From contig OZ257127.1 of assembly GCA_965278965.1 (NCBI GenBank), positions 1,798,001-1,862,000 on the forward strand: 64,000 bases of DNA. Direction: 5' to 3'. The notes beneath the pieces were generated by a model, which saw nothing but the letters and a program-made list of their open reading frames with translations, did not search any database and was not told the DNA's origin. The position numbers and the translations under genes are program-made. Below are positions 9,383-18,790 of this stretch, piece by piece. The stretch's first letter is position 1; every line of letters begins with the position of its first letter. The DNA is from UBA10649 sp965278965 (GTDB lineage: Bacteria > Actinomycetota > Actinomycetes > S36-B12).

Positions 9383-9386
<4 letters not shown>
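8604..9386 (-). CDS. otsB: Trehalose-6-phosphate phosphatase
   Basis: This 260-residue HAD-superfamily phosphatase dephosphorylates trehalose 6-phosphate to trehalose in the cytoplasm. Motif I is CDFDGTIS with nucleophile Asp29 and acid/base Asp31; SGRSLIDL follows as motif II; the metal-binding motif GDDLTDE starts at residue 205. The start is GTG 9386, overlapping the otsA stop (GTGA), so the two enzymes are translated together. Length and motifs are normal for OtsB. Confidence 0.95.
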
Positions 9387-10828
<1,442 letters not shown>

Positions 10829-10834
10829 CGTTCG

Positions 10835-10840
10835 ACCCTA
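10835..10840 (-). promoter_or_regulatory. -10 box (TAGGGT) of otsAB, leaderless start
   Basis: Minus-strand TAGGGT is separated from ATG 10828 by exactly 6 bases. Confidence 0.55.
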
Positions 10841-10911
10841 GGCGGTCGGGGGTGGGGCTACCAGCCGACGTCGGCCGCGATCACATGCGGGCACCAGGCG
10901 CGCCCTGGACG

Positions 10912-11601
10912 TCACCGCACCTGGTCGCGGTAGCGGAGGGCCTCGGCCAGCCGCGCACGCACATCGCTCGCCGAGCTTGGCTGAAGGTCGCTGAGACCTC
11001 CGGGTCCGCAGTACAAGGTCCCGTAGGCCGCCGTGTCGCGCTGGTAGCGCCATCCCTCCGCGAGCGGTCCGACGTCCACGGCGTCGTAGCCGATGCGATC
11101 GAGGAACTCATCGACGGCGGCCTTGGCGGCCGCGTCGTCACCCGCGATCGCCAAGGCGCTGCGGTCCGCCGCTCCACGGGGGCGTGCCAGGGCGCCAAGC
11201 GCCTGGTACCAGATGTTGTTGAAGGCCTTGACAACCTTCGAGCCCGGCAGGTGCGCCTGGAGCAGCTCGCTGCTCGTCGTCGCCTCGTCATCGAGCTCGG
11301 CAATGTGACCGTCGCGCTCGGGGTAGTAGTTGTTCGTGTCGATGACGACCTTGCCGGCCAACGGGGCGGCCGGCACGTCGCGGTACGCGCGCAGCGGGAT
11401 GGTCACGACGGCGATGTCGGCCGCCTGGGCCGCCTCGGTCGGCGTGCCAGCTCGGGCCCCCAGCCCGAGGTCCGCGACGAGGTCACCCAGCGTGTGCGGG
11501 TCCCGCGAGTTGCTGAGGACGACCTCGTACCCTGCGGCGAGCGCCAGCCGCGCGACCGTGCTGCCGATGAGACCACTGCCGATGAGCCCGATCGTCGTCA
11601 T
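10912..11601 (-). CDS. NADPH-dependent F420 reductase-like protein
   Basis: The N terminus MTTIGLIGSGLIGSTVARLA is a Rossmann dinucleotide-binding motif (GxGxxG), followed by SNSRDP and later VVKAFNNIWYQ, as in the F420-dependent NADP reductase / NpdG-like family. About 229 residues, the family's usual length. ATG 11601 is chosen over 11616 because the fold starts there directly. The substrate is not certain: such proteins reduce NADP with F420H2 or act on unknown substrates. A second member is encoded at 30793-31461. Confidence 0.75.
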   Translation of the reverse strand: MTTIGLIGSGLIGSTVARLALAAGYEVVLSNSRDPHTLGDLVADLGLGARAGTPTEAAQAADIAVVTIPLRAYRDVPAAPLAGKVVIDTNNYYPERDGHIAELDDEATTSSELLQAHLPGSKVVKAFNNIWYQALGALARPRGAADRSALAIAGDDAAAKAAVDEFLDRIGYDAVDVGPLAEGWRYQRDTAAYGTLYCGPGGLSDLQPSSASDVRARLAEALRYRDQVR

Positions 11602-11667
11602 GTCCGCGCGAACCACAGCGCACCGGCGCGCATTCCCGGCTCTACGGAGCCGGGCGTCAAGCGACGG

Positions 11668-12243
11668 TTACTCCGCCCCGGTGCCGACGCCCTTCGCGAA
11701 CGGCGTGACGTTGATCGGGACCGGCTTGCCGGACGGGGCGGTCGCCTGCTGCGCGATCTTCACCTTCAGCACGGTCGAGGGCGTCGCCTCACCGTCGATG
11801 CTGAACACGACCTTCGTGAGGTTCACGTTCGGCGGGTCGTAGGCCGTCGCCGTCCCGATCGCGAACCAGGCCTTGCCACCTGGCTGCAGCACGACCTTCG
11901 ACACCTTCACCTGCGGGGCGTTCTGCACGCCACCCTTCGTGACCGTGAAAGAGACCTTGCGGGCCTTCGACTTCACCGTGTCGATGTTCGGGTAGCCCTT
12001 CACGTAGCACGCGCCGGAGCCGGTGTTCGTCACCGTCACGAACGTGACCGGCTGCGACATCCCCGCCGCGGTTCCCGTCACCTTCGCCGACAGCCCGGAG
12101 GCACCGCACTCGGGCACCGCCGCCGCCGAGGCGGCCTGGCTCCCGGCCGTGACCCCTGCGGCGACCATCGCGACCGCGGCACCTGCTCGAACCGCCTTCG
12201 ACACCGCACCCATCACATGCCTCCCGGATCGACTGACCGCCAT
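11668..12243 (-). CDS. Secreted DUF4232 protein
   Basis: An exported protein with an N-terminal signal peptide (Ala/Val-rich segment ending GSQAASA-A) and a DUF4232-type beta domain: it starts after a PECGASGLSAKVTGT segment, has the TFVTVTNTGSGACYVKGYP core, and ends in KVKIAQQATAP. Two Cys, in PECG and GACYV, could form a disulfide. The start at 12243 has GGGGAGGAGG before it; ATG 12213, with GGGAGG 6 bases upstream, gives a more typical signal peptide and may be the true start. The role of DUF4232 proteins is unknown. Confidence 0.78.
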   Translation of the reverse strand: MAVSRSGRHVMGAVSKAVRAGAAVAMVAAGVTAGSQAASAAAVPECGASGLSAKVTGTAAGMSQPVTFVTVTNTGSGACYVKGYPNIDTVKSKARKVSFTVTKGGVQNAPQVKVSKVVLQPGGKAWFAIGTATAYDPPNVNLTKVVFSIDGEATPSTVLKVKIAQQATAPSGKPVPINVTPFAKGVGTGAE

Positions 12244-12303
12244 CCTGCCTCCTCCCCGGCGATCGGGCGAACCCACGCGCCGCCGGCGGGGCCACCGCTC
12301 AGG

Positions 12304-12771
12304 TCAGGAGGTCGACGGACGCGGACGCCACGACCGCCACTGCGAGGACGACCGCGCGCGGACCTTCTCGTCCCACCACAGCTCGCAGACGACCGTCACC
12401 TCGTCCTCGCCTGGCTCCACCACCCACCCGCGCAAGTCGCACGGTTCGGTGAGCGGCGCCGGGCGCAGGTACTGCACGTCCAGGCCCGCCGTGACGTACT
12501 GGTACAGCGCCCCCGGTGCCGGACGCCAGCCGCGCTGGTCGGCCAGGTGGATGGCGACAGCGCCGCTGTGGCAGTCGAGGACGGTCGCGATGATGCCGCC
12601 GTTCAGGAAGCCCATGCCGTTGTCATGCGCGGGCCACGGGGTGAACTGCGCGACGAGCCCGTCGTCACCGTCGAAGCTCGCGAGGTGGAGCCCGCCTGGG
12701 TTCGCCGGGCCGCAGCCGAAACAGGTCGAGGCCGGGTACAGCCGTTCCTGGATGCTCGGACCCTGGTTCAT
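12304..12771 (-). CDS. PaaI-type hotdog thioesterase, C terminus possibly frameshifted
   Basis: The sequence CFGCGPANPGGL near residue 17 and the hotdog helix segment GFLNGGIIATVLDCHSG identify a PaaI/4HBT acyl-CoA thioesterase-like protein of 155 residues. The ribosome site is GGAAGGCAGGGCG before ATG 12771. After DEKVRAR the protein continues as SSSQWRSWRPRPSTS, unlike the family, whereas the neighbouring frame reads VVLAVAVVASASVDLLT, a normal hotdog final strand. A one-base indel in the GCGCGCGG run near 12352-12360 is possible. Confidence 0.8.
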   Translation of the reverse strand: MNQGPSIQERLYPASTCFGCGPANPGGLHLASFDGDDGLVAQFTPWPAHDNGMGFLNGGIIATVLDCHSGAVAIHLADQRGWRPAPGALYQYVTAGLDVQYLRPAPLTEPCDLRGWVVEPGEDEVTVVCELWWDEKVRARSSSQWRSWRPRPSTS

Positions 12772-12853
12772 CGCCCTGCCTTCCGTCGCCGTCGCACGCT
12801 ACTGCCGACGGGAGCGCGGCGAGCCCGCAGTGCAACTCGGTCGAGGGCGTGAC

Positions 12854-12881
12854 GAGCGATGTGAACATGCCCACATCGCTC
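12854..12881. repeat. Inverted repeat GAGCGATGTG / CACATCGCTC
   Basis: Perfect 10-bp arms (12854-12863 and 12872-12881) around an 8-base loop, between the divergent thioesterase and lipoprotein genes. It could be a regulator's operator or an RNA hairpin in the lipoprotein leader. Confidence 0.6.
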
Positions 12882-12959
12882 CGGGTCGTGCTCTCAGGGT
12901 CGCCTCAGGTGGGCCGGCGCAGGCTGGCGGACGAGTCATCCCACCCACGAAGGAGTCGT

Positions 12960-13190
12960 ATGAACCGCCGCCTGACCGCCGCCACCGCCGCTGCCGGGAT
13001 CGCCCTGGCCGCCTTGACGCTCAGTGCCTGCAGCAGCAGCTCCGACGACACGACTACCACCCCCGACACGGTCAGCAGCAGCGCGGCTGCCTCGCCGATG
13101 ACCAGCGACGCGGGGTCGGCGGGCGCTTCGGCCGATGCGACCGTCGAGTCCCCGGCCGCAAGCGACATGGCCTCGCCGGCGGCGTCCTAG
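12960..13190 (+). CDS. Small Ser/Thr/Ala-rich lipoprotein
   Basis: 76 residues. The N terminus has two Arg, a hydrophobic stretch and the lipobox LSAC at about residues 22-25, so the mature protein starts at a lipidated Cys. The remainder is low-complexity Ser, Thr, Ala and Asp, with no folded domain visible. GAAGGAGTCGT supplies the ribosome site for ATG 12960. Probably a surface-anchored protein of unknown function. Confidence 0.72.
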   Translation: MNRRLTAATAAAGIALAALTLSACSSSSDDTTTTPDTVSSSAAASPMTSDAGSAGASADATVESPAASDMASPAAS

Positions 13191-13227
13191 TCGCGGACCG
13201 GCCCGGACGGGTCGAGCACGATGCGCG

Positions 13228-13821
13228 CTACGGCGTCGCGGAACCGCTCGGCGTGCAGCCCGGGCCGGTCACGACCGGCGTCGGTGCGGCGAGGGCGGCG
13301 TCGACCTGGTCCTGCGCGGCAAGGTCCTCGAACCCGGCCCCCATCGCGAGGTCGACCTTCGCACCCGTGCGATCGAGCGGGACGAGCGTCGCGCCCGGCA
13401 CGTACAAGGCGACGAGCTGGGCTCGCTTCGTGCCCTTCGGTCCGTACCGGATCTCCCCGACACCGGTCACGGTCCTGCCCGTGGGGTCGTTGTCGATCTC
13501 ACCGACCTTGAACCCTCGGGAGTCGAGCTCGTCAGCGACCCGGCCCGCGAGGCCGGCGGTGTTGCTGGCGTTGTAGACGTTGACCGTGACCTTCGCCGGC
13601 TTCGGCAACGTGTCTGCCGGCGTCACCGTGCGCGTGACGCACGGCTGCGACGCCGATGACTCCTCGCCGGACGCGGGAGTGCCACCTCCACGCACCATCG
13701 AGACGATCGCGTACAGCAGCCCGAGGACCACGAGGACGCCGACAGCGACGAGAACGGGCACGAGCCACGGAGGACGGTTCGGGGGCTGACGACGGATCGG
13801 GCTCTCCCGCATCGACGTCAT
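13228..13821 (-). CDS. Membrane-anchored LytR C-terminal-domain protein
   Basis: Starts at ATG 13821 behind GGAGGGGGAGAC. A transmembrane helix spans about residues 20-43 (LVPVLVAVGVLVVLGLLYAI), and the outside part contains a LytR_C domain: VNVYNASNTAGLAGRVADEL followed by GFKVGEIDND. LytR_C domains occur in cell-wall LCP proteins; here no LCP catalytic domain is present, so this is a free-standing version. Its start overlaps the tadA stop by ATGA. Confidence 0.82.
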   Translation of the reverse strand: MTSMRESPIRRQPPNRPPWLVPVLVAVGVLVVLGLLYAIVSMVRGGGTPASGEESSASQPCVTRTVTPADTLPKPAKVTVNVYNASNTAGLAGRVADELDSRGFKVGEIDNDPTGRTVTGVGEIRYGPKGTKRAQLVALYVPGATLVPLDRTGAKVDLAMGAGFEDLAAQDQVDAALAAPTPVVTGPGCTPSGSATP

Positions 13822-14291
13822 GTCTCCCCCTCCCGCTGTCGCGCCATGAACTCCTGGACCATCGCACCACATTCAGGGGCCCGAACGCCGCCGATCACCT
13901 CCGCTCGGTGGTTGAGTCGCCGGTCGCGGACGAGGTCCCAGCGGGAGCCGGCGGCGCCGTACTCCTCGTTCCACGCGCCGAACACGACGCGGTCGAGGCG
14001 CGCGAGCACGGCGGCTCCCGCACACATGGGGCACGGCTCGAGGGTCACGACGAGGGTGCAGCCCCCCAGCCGCCAGTCGCCAAGAGCGGCGGCGGCCTCG
14101 CGGATCGCCAACACCTCGGCGTGGGCGGTCGGGTCGCGGCGGACCTCGCGGGCGTTGTGGCCGCGGCCGATGACCGCGCCGGCGGCGTCAACGACGACCG
14201 CGCCGATCGGGACGTCCCCGGCGGCCCCTGCTGCGGCCGCCTCGACGAGGGCCAGGCCGACCAGACGGTCCAGCTCCGTCGACGAGCTCAT
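13818..14291 (-). CDS. tadA: tRNA adenosine(34) deaminase
   Basis: 157 residues of the CDA fold. TadA converts A34 to inosine in tRNA-Arg(ACG), which allows CGN decoding; that tRNA is encoded at 38606-38678 in this window. Zinc ligands are His57 (HAE motif, with proton shuttle Glu59) and Cys87/Cys90 in PCPMC. Starting at ATG 14291 removes a non-homologous upstream frame. It overlaps its upstream neighbour by ATGA. Confidence 0.95.
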   Translation of the reverse strand: MSSSTELDRLVGLALVEAAAAGAAGDVPIGAVVVDAAGAVIGRGHNAREVRRDPTAHAEVLAIREAAAALGDWRLGGCTLVVTLEPCPMCAGAAVLARLDRVVFGAWNEEYGAAGSRWDLVRDRRLNHRAEVIGGVRAPECGAMVQEFMARQREGET

Positions 14292-14779
14292 CGTGCGCGC
14301 AGCACGTCCGCGAGCTCGCGGGAGAACCCCATCCGCTTGGCGATCGCCCGCACCTGCTCGTCGGGGTAGAGCTCGTCGTCCTGGCAGATCATCACGAGCT
14401 CCGCCGAGGCCAGGCCGAACTCGGCGCACACGGACACGTCTCCAGCAGCCTCGAAGTCCTCGACGTCTGCCTCGTCCCACTCCAGCCCGGCGAGCTCGGC
14501 AGCCTCCTGCGCCAGCGACCAGTCCAGCAGCGCACCTGCGTCGGAGATCACCAGGCGGACGCCGTCGCGGACCGTGTGGACCAGGAGGAAGAACTCGTCG
14601 GCGACGCTGACCACGCCGAACACCCCGCCCTCGCCCGGCAGCTGGCGCAGCAGGCCGACCAGTCCGTCAGCGGTGACGACGGTCGCGGGCGGCAGCGGGG
14701 CGACGACCCACCGTCCGTCCTCGCGATACGCGGCGACGGCGAAGTCCACCACGTCAGCGGTTACTTCCTCGACGCTCAC
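14288..14779 (-). CDS. tRNA adenosine deaminase-associated protein
   Basis: 163 residues from GTG 14779, directly upstream of and overlapping tadA. The protein is acidic (for example LEWDEADVEDFEAAGDV) with the segment YREDGRWVVAPLP near the N terminus. It belongs to a conserved actinobacterial family found next to tadA and named for that association; the biochemical role is unknown. A GAGCAT -10-like box 6 bases upstream suggests a leaderless mRNA serving this gene, tadA and the LytR_C gene. Confidence 0.82.
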   Translation of the reverse strand: MSVEEVTADVVDFAVAAYREDGRWVVAPLPPATVVTADGLVGLLRQLPGEGGVFGVVSVADEFFLLVHTVRDGVRLVISDAGALLDWSLAQEAAELAGLEWDEADVEDFEAAGDVSVCAEFGLASAELVMICQDDELYPDEQVRAIAKRMGFSRELADVLRAR

Positions 14780-14785
14780 CCGGGC

Positions 14786-14791
14786 ATGCTC
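14786..14791 (-). promoter_or_regulatory. Candidate -10 box (GAGCAT), leaderless start
   Basis: Minus-strand GAGCAT, 6 bases before GTG 14779. It is weaker than the TAnnnT boxes but has the same spacing. Confidence 0.3.
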
Positions 14792-14824
14792 CCATGCCCG
14801 GCTCCCGCACGCACGAGGGACCGA

Positions 14825-14830
14825 TACCCT
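14825..14830 (+). promoter_or_regulatory. -10 box (TACCCT) of upp, leaderless start
   Basis: TACCCT lies 7 bases before ATG 14838. Confidence 0.5.
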
Positions 14831-14837
14831 CGGCCGC

Positions 14838-15476
14838 ATGCGGACCCTCGTCATCGACCACCCCCTCGTCGCGCACAAGCTGACGCGGCTGCGGCGCGAG
14901 GACACCTCGTCGGCGACGTTCCGCCTCCTCGCAGAGGAGCTCGTGACGCTGCTGGCGTATGAGGCGACGGACGCGCTACGTGTGCAGCCCGTGGAGATCG
15001 TGACGCCGGTCGCGCCGTGTACCGGTGTCGAGCTCGCGGACCCCAAGCCCATCGTCGTGCCGATCCTGCGCGCGGGCCTGGGGATGCTCAACGGCATGAC
15101 CAAGCTGATGCCGACGGCCGAGGTCGGGTTCCTAGGCATGGTCCGCGACGAGGAGTCGCTGCTGGCGACCACGTACGCCGACCGGCTCCCACTCGACCTG
15201 CACGACCGTCAGGTGTTCGTGCTCGACCCGATGCTGGCGACGGGCGGAACGCTGATCGTGGCGATCGAGCTGCTGCTCGAGCGCGGTGCGCGCGACGTGA
15301 CGGCGATCTGCCTGCTGGCCGCCCCCGAGGGCCTGGCCCGGGTGGAGGCGGCATTCGCCGACCGCGACGTGACCGTGACCGTCGTGACAGCGGCCGTCGA
15401 CGAACGCCTCAACGAGCACGGCTACATCGTCCCCGGCCTCGGCGACGCCGGCGACCGCCTCTACGGCGTCGTCTGA
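14838..15476 (+). CDS. upp: Uracil phosphoribosyltransferase
   Basis: 212 residues; makes UMP from uracil and PRPP in pyrimidine salvage. The PRPP-binding loop DPMLATGGT and the uracil-binding C terminus GYIVPGLGDAGDRLYG are both present, and length is standard. ATG 14838 is preceded at 7 bases by TACCCT. It is divergent from the tadA-associated gene, with about 58 bases between start codons, and is followed by three tandem hairpins. Confidence 0.96.
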   Translation: MRTLVIDHPLVAHKLTRLRREDTSSATFRLLAEELVTLLAYEATDALRVQPVEIVTPVAPCTGVELADPKPIVVPILRAGLGMLNGMTKLMPTAEVGFLGMVRDEESLLATTYADRLPLDLHDRQVFVLDPMLATGGTLIVAIELLLERGARDVTAICLLAAPEGLARVEAAFADRDVTVTVVTAAVDERLNEHGYIVPGLGDAGDRLYGVV

Positions 15477-15517
15477 CCCCTCCCGCCCCACTCCGCTAGT
15501 CCCGAGCCACTCCGTTT

Positions 15518-15655
15518 GTCCCGCTTTGCGGGACTGGCGGGCGGCTCACGCCGGATTCTGGGCCCTGCTGCACGCGCGTCCCGCGAAGCGGGACTGGCGG
15601 GCAGGTGGCGCCATCTTGGGAGCCCCAGTTGCGTGCTTGTCCCGGAAAGCGGGAC
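15518..15655. repeat. Three tandem GTCCCGC-nnn-GCGGGAC hairpins
   Basis: Near-identical 17-base inverted repeats at 15518-15534, 15578-15594 and 15639-15655, spaced 60 and 61 bases apart. Arms are 7 bp (6 bp in the third) with loops TTT, GAA and GAAAG. Copies 1 and 2 share the following ACTGGCGGGC. They lie between the converging ends of upp and pntB and may act as bidirectional terminators, though no T-tract follows. Confidence 0.75.
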
Positions 15656-15670
15656 GAGCGGGGCCGGGCA

Positions 15671-17080
15671 CTAGAGGGCGCGGAGGATGTCCTCGACCCG
15701 GGCCTTCGCGTCGCCGAACAGCATCGAGGTGTTGTCGCGGAAGAACAGCGGGTTCTGCACGCCGGCATAGCCGACCGCCATCGACCGCTTGAACACGATG
15801 ACGTCCTTGGCCTCCCACACCCGCAGCACCGGCATGCCGGCGATCGGTGAGGTCGGGTCCTCCTCGGCGGCCGGGTTGACCGTGTCGTTGGCGCCGATGA
15901 CGAGGACGACGTCCGTCCGCGGGAAGTCGTCGTTGATCTCGTCCATCTCCAGGACGATGTCGTACGGCACCTTCGCCTCGGCGAGGAGGACGTTCATGTG
16001 GCCCGGCAGCCGTCCCGCGACGGGGTGGATCCCGAACCGGACCTCGATCCCCTTCTCCCGAAGAAGGCGCGTCAGCTCGGCGACCGGGTACTGCGCTTGG
16101 GCGACGGCCATCCCGTAGCCCGGGGTGATGACGACGCTCGACGCCTCCGACAGCAGGGCTGCGGTCTCCTCGGCGGAGATCTCGTGGTGATCGCCGTAGT
16201 CCGTGTCGTCCGACGACGACGCCTCGATGCCGAACCCGCCGGCGATGACGGAGATGAAGGACCGGTTCATCGCCTGGCACATGATGTAGCTCAGGTACGC
16301 ACCGGACGAGCCCACGAGCGCGCCGGTGACGATGAGCAGGTTGTTGCCGAGGAGGAAGCCCGACGCGGCCGCGGCCCAGCCTGAGTAGCTGTTGAGCATC
16401 GAGACGACGACCGGCATGTCGCCGCCGCCGATCGACGCGACGAGGTGCCAGCCGAGCAGCAGCGCGAGGACCGTTCCGGCAACGAGGATGCCGACGCTCG
16501 GGTGGATGACGAACCAGACGGTGAGGACCACGAACAGCGCGAGGGCGCCGATGTTGAGGAAGTTCTTGCCCGGGAGCATCAGCGGCTTGGAGTCGATCCG
16601 CGCCGACAGCTTGAGGTACGCGACGATCGAGCCGGTGAAGGTGACGGCGCCGATGAGGACGCCGACGATCACCTCGCCGTGGTGGATGCCGAGGAGGTCG
16701 GGGGCGATCTCGGTCTGCAAGGCCCCGTGCGCCTCGACGGTGTAGTAGCCCGCCCAGCACACCAGGACGGCGGCAAGACCGACGAAGCTGTGCAGGAGGG
16801 CGATCAGCTCAGGCATGCCCGTCATCTGGACGACGCGCGCGCGCCACAGGCCGATACCCGCGCCGACGACGATGGCCACGACCAGGAGAGCAGCGCCGAT
16901 CGCGCTGATGCCGTCGTCGATGGCCAGGCCGATCGTGGCGACCAGGGCTAGGGCCATGCCGGCGATGCCGAACCAGATGCCCTGCTTGGCGGACTCGTGC
17001 TTGGACAGCCCCGCGAGGCTCATGATGAACAGCAGCGCGGCGACGAGGTACGCCGCGATCGCCAAGGACTCCATGGTCAT
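15671..17080 (-). CDS. pntB: NAD(P) transhydrogenase subunit beta
   Basis: 469 residues. PntB provides most of the proton channel (domain II) and the NADP-binding domain III. Several transmembrane helices occupy roughly the first 270 residues, followed by domain III with the NADP motif VVITPGYGMAVAQAQYPV and the later MDEINDDFPRTDVVLVIGAND. ATG 17080 overlaps the pntA stop (ATGA). The enzyme uses the proton gradient to reduce NADP+ with NADH. Confidence 0.95.
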   Translation of the reverse strand: MTMESLAIAAYLVAALLFIMSLAGLSKHESAKQGIWFGIAGMALALVATIGLAIDDGISAIGAALLVVAIVVGAGIGLWRARVVQMTGMPELIALLHSFVGLAAVLVCWAGYYTVEAHGALQTEIAPDLLGIHHGEVIVGVLIGAVTFTGSIVAYLKLSARIDSKPLMLPGKNFLNIGALALFVVLTVWFVIHPSVGILVAGTVLALLLGWHLVASIGGGDMPVVVSMLNSYSGWAAAASGFLLGNNLLIVTGALVGSSGAYLSYIMCQAMNRSFISVIAGGFGIEASSSDDTDYGDHHEISAEETAALLSEASSVVITPGYGMAVAQAQYPVAELTRLLREKGIEVRFGIHPVAGRLPGHMNVLLAEAKVPYDIVLEMDEINDDFPRTDVVLVIGANDTVNPAAEEDPTSPIAGMPVLRVWEAKDVIVFKRSMAVGYAGVQNPLFFRDNTSMLFGDAKARVEDILRAL

Positions 17081-18603
17081 CGCTGGAACATCCTCAGCAT
17101 GCGGCGGGTGACGGCGAAGCCGCCGAAGATGTTGATGCTTGCGAGCAGGATCGCCACGGCCGCCAACACGGTCACGACGGCGTCGTCCTGGCCGATCTGC
17201 AGGATCGCCCCGACGACGATGATGCCGGAGATCGCGTTGGTGACGGACATGAGCGGTGTGTGCAGGGCGTGGTGCACGTGCCCGATGACGTAGTAGCCGA
17301 TGACGATGGCCAGGACGAACACCGTGATGTTGCCGGTGAGCTCCGGTGGAGCCGCCGCCGTGAGGAGGAGCAACGCGAGCGCGCCGACTGCGATGAAGGC
17401 GAACCGACGCCAGGCCGGCACCGGCTTCTTCTCGGCGACGACCGCCGCCGCGGGAGCCACTACGGCCGGAACGGCGGACACCGGCACCGGCGGGGGCGGC
17501 CAGGTCTTCTCCCCGCCGCGCGCGACCGTCATCGTGCGCTGCACGATGTCGTCCCAGTCGAGGACGAGCTGGCCGTCCTTGGCCGGCGTCATGAGCTTCA
17601 TGAGGTTGACGAGGTTGGTGCCGTAGAGCTGTGACGCCTGCGCAGGCAGCCGGCCGGCGAGGTCGGTGTGGCCGATGATGGTGACGCCGTTCGGCGTGAC
17701 GATCACCTCGTCGGGCTCGGATCCCTCGACGTTGCCGCCGTTGCGGGCCGCGAGGTCGACGATGACCGAGCCGGGGTGCATCGAGGCGACCATCTCGGCG
17801 GTGATGAGCCGCGGTGCCGGCCGTCCGGGGATCAGCGCCGTCGTGATGATGATGTCGACGTCCTTGGCCTGCTCGGCGTACAGCCGCTCCTCGCGGACCT
17901 TGTAGTCGTCGCCCATCTCCTTGGCGTAGCCGGTGGCGCTGACCTCGGTCTCGGCCGCCTCGACCGCGAGGTACTCCCCGCCCATCGACCGGACCTGCTC
18001 GGCCACCTCGGGCCGGGGGTCGGTCGCACGCACGATCGCGCCGAGCGACCCGGCGGCGCCGATCGCCGCCAGCCCGGCGACACCGGCCCCCGCGACGAGG
18101 ACCTTGGCCGGCGGGACCTTGCCGGCCGCGGTGACCTGCCCGGTGAAGAAGCGGCCGAACACGTTGGCGGCCTCGATGACAGCCCGGTAGCCGGCGATGT
18201 TGGCCATCGAGCTCAGCACGTCGAGCGACTGCGCCCGGGAGATGCGCGGCACGGCATCCATCGCCATCGCCGTGATCGGCCGAGCCGCGAGCTTGTCGAC
18301 GAGGTCCGGCTGCAGCGCAGGGCTGAGCAGGCTGACAAGAGTGGCGCCGTCGCTGAGCAGGGCGATCTCGTCGTCGTTCGGCGGGTTCACGTGCAGGACG
18401 ATGTCGGCGCCCCACGCGGACTCGGCCGAACCGATCGCCGCCCCAGCGACCTCATAGGCGTGGTCGGAGAAGGCCGAGTGGACTCCCGCCCCCTCCTCGA
18501 CGAGCACGTCGTAGCCGAGGGCGATGAGCTGTCCGACGGTCTTGGGCGTGGCGGCGACCCGTGTCTCTCCCGGTCGGCCCTCGGCCGGAACCCCGATCAG
18601 CAC
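17077..18603 (-). CDS. pntA: NAD(P) transhydrogenase subunit alpha (fused)
   Basis: 508 residues with the NAD-binding domain I (GETRVAATP near the start, Rossmann loop VLVAGAGVAGLAAIGAAGS) followed by a Pro-rich linker and four membrane helices, so it is the fused PntA type rather than split PntAa/PntAb. GTG 18603 is preferred because GGGAG lies 6 bases upstream and the protein then begins with the family's VLIGVPAE; an in-frame upstream ATG at 18636 lacks this. It forms an operon with pntB. Confidence 0.93.
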   Translation of the reverse strand: MLIGVPAEGRPGETRVAATPKTVGQLIALGYDVLVEEGAGVHSAFSDHAYEVAGAAIGSAESAWGADIVLHVNPPNDDEIALLSDGATLVSLLSPALQPDLVDKLAARPITAMAMDAVPRISRAQSLDVLSSMANIAGYRAVIEAANVFGRFFTGQVTAAGKVPPAKVLVAGAGVAGLAAIGAAGSLGAIVRATDPRPEVAEQVRSMGGEYLAVEAAETEVSATGYAKEMGDDYKVREERLYAEQAKDVDIIITTALIPGRPAPRLITAEMVASMHPGSVIVDLAARNGGNVEGSEPDEVIVTPNGVTIIGHTDLAGRLPAQASQLYGTNLVNLMKLMTPAKDGQLVLDWDDIVQRTMTVARGGEKTWPPPPVPVSAVPAVVAPAAAVVAEKKPVPAWRRFAFIAVGALALLLLTAAAPPELTGNITVFVLAIVIGYYVIGHVHHALHTPLMSVTNAISGIIVVGAILQIGQDDAVVTVLAAVAILLASINIFGGFAVTRRMLRMFQR

Positions 18604-18790
18604 CGCGATCTCCCGACTGTCCCAGGGCCGGCGCACGACACGACTCTGTTCGCGTCACTCTAGAGGCGAACCCGGACGAATCTCCCGACAAGTGGCGTGC
18701 GGTAGGCCACAGTGCATGCAACGCGCCGGAAACAACCGCGACCTAGGGTCGCCTCGTCCTGGCGCGAGGCGAACCGTGAGGAGGGGTCCG

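Noticed and set aside
15518..15655. CRISPR array
   Set aside because: The repeats are short palindromes with only three copies and 43-base intervals that share sequence with each other, and no cas gene is present.
17081..18415. Extension of the pntB frame upstream across pntA
   Set aside because: The frame lies in the wrong phase of pntA and reads as Arg-rich nonsense; pntB has a clear start at 17080 coupled to the pntA stop.
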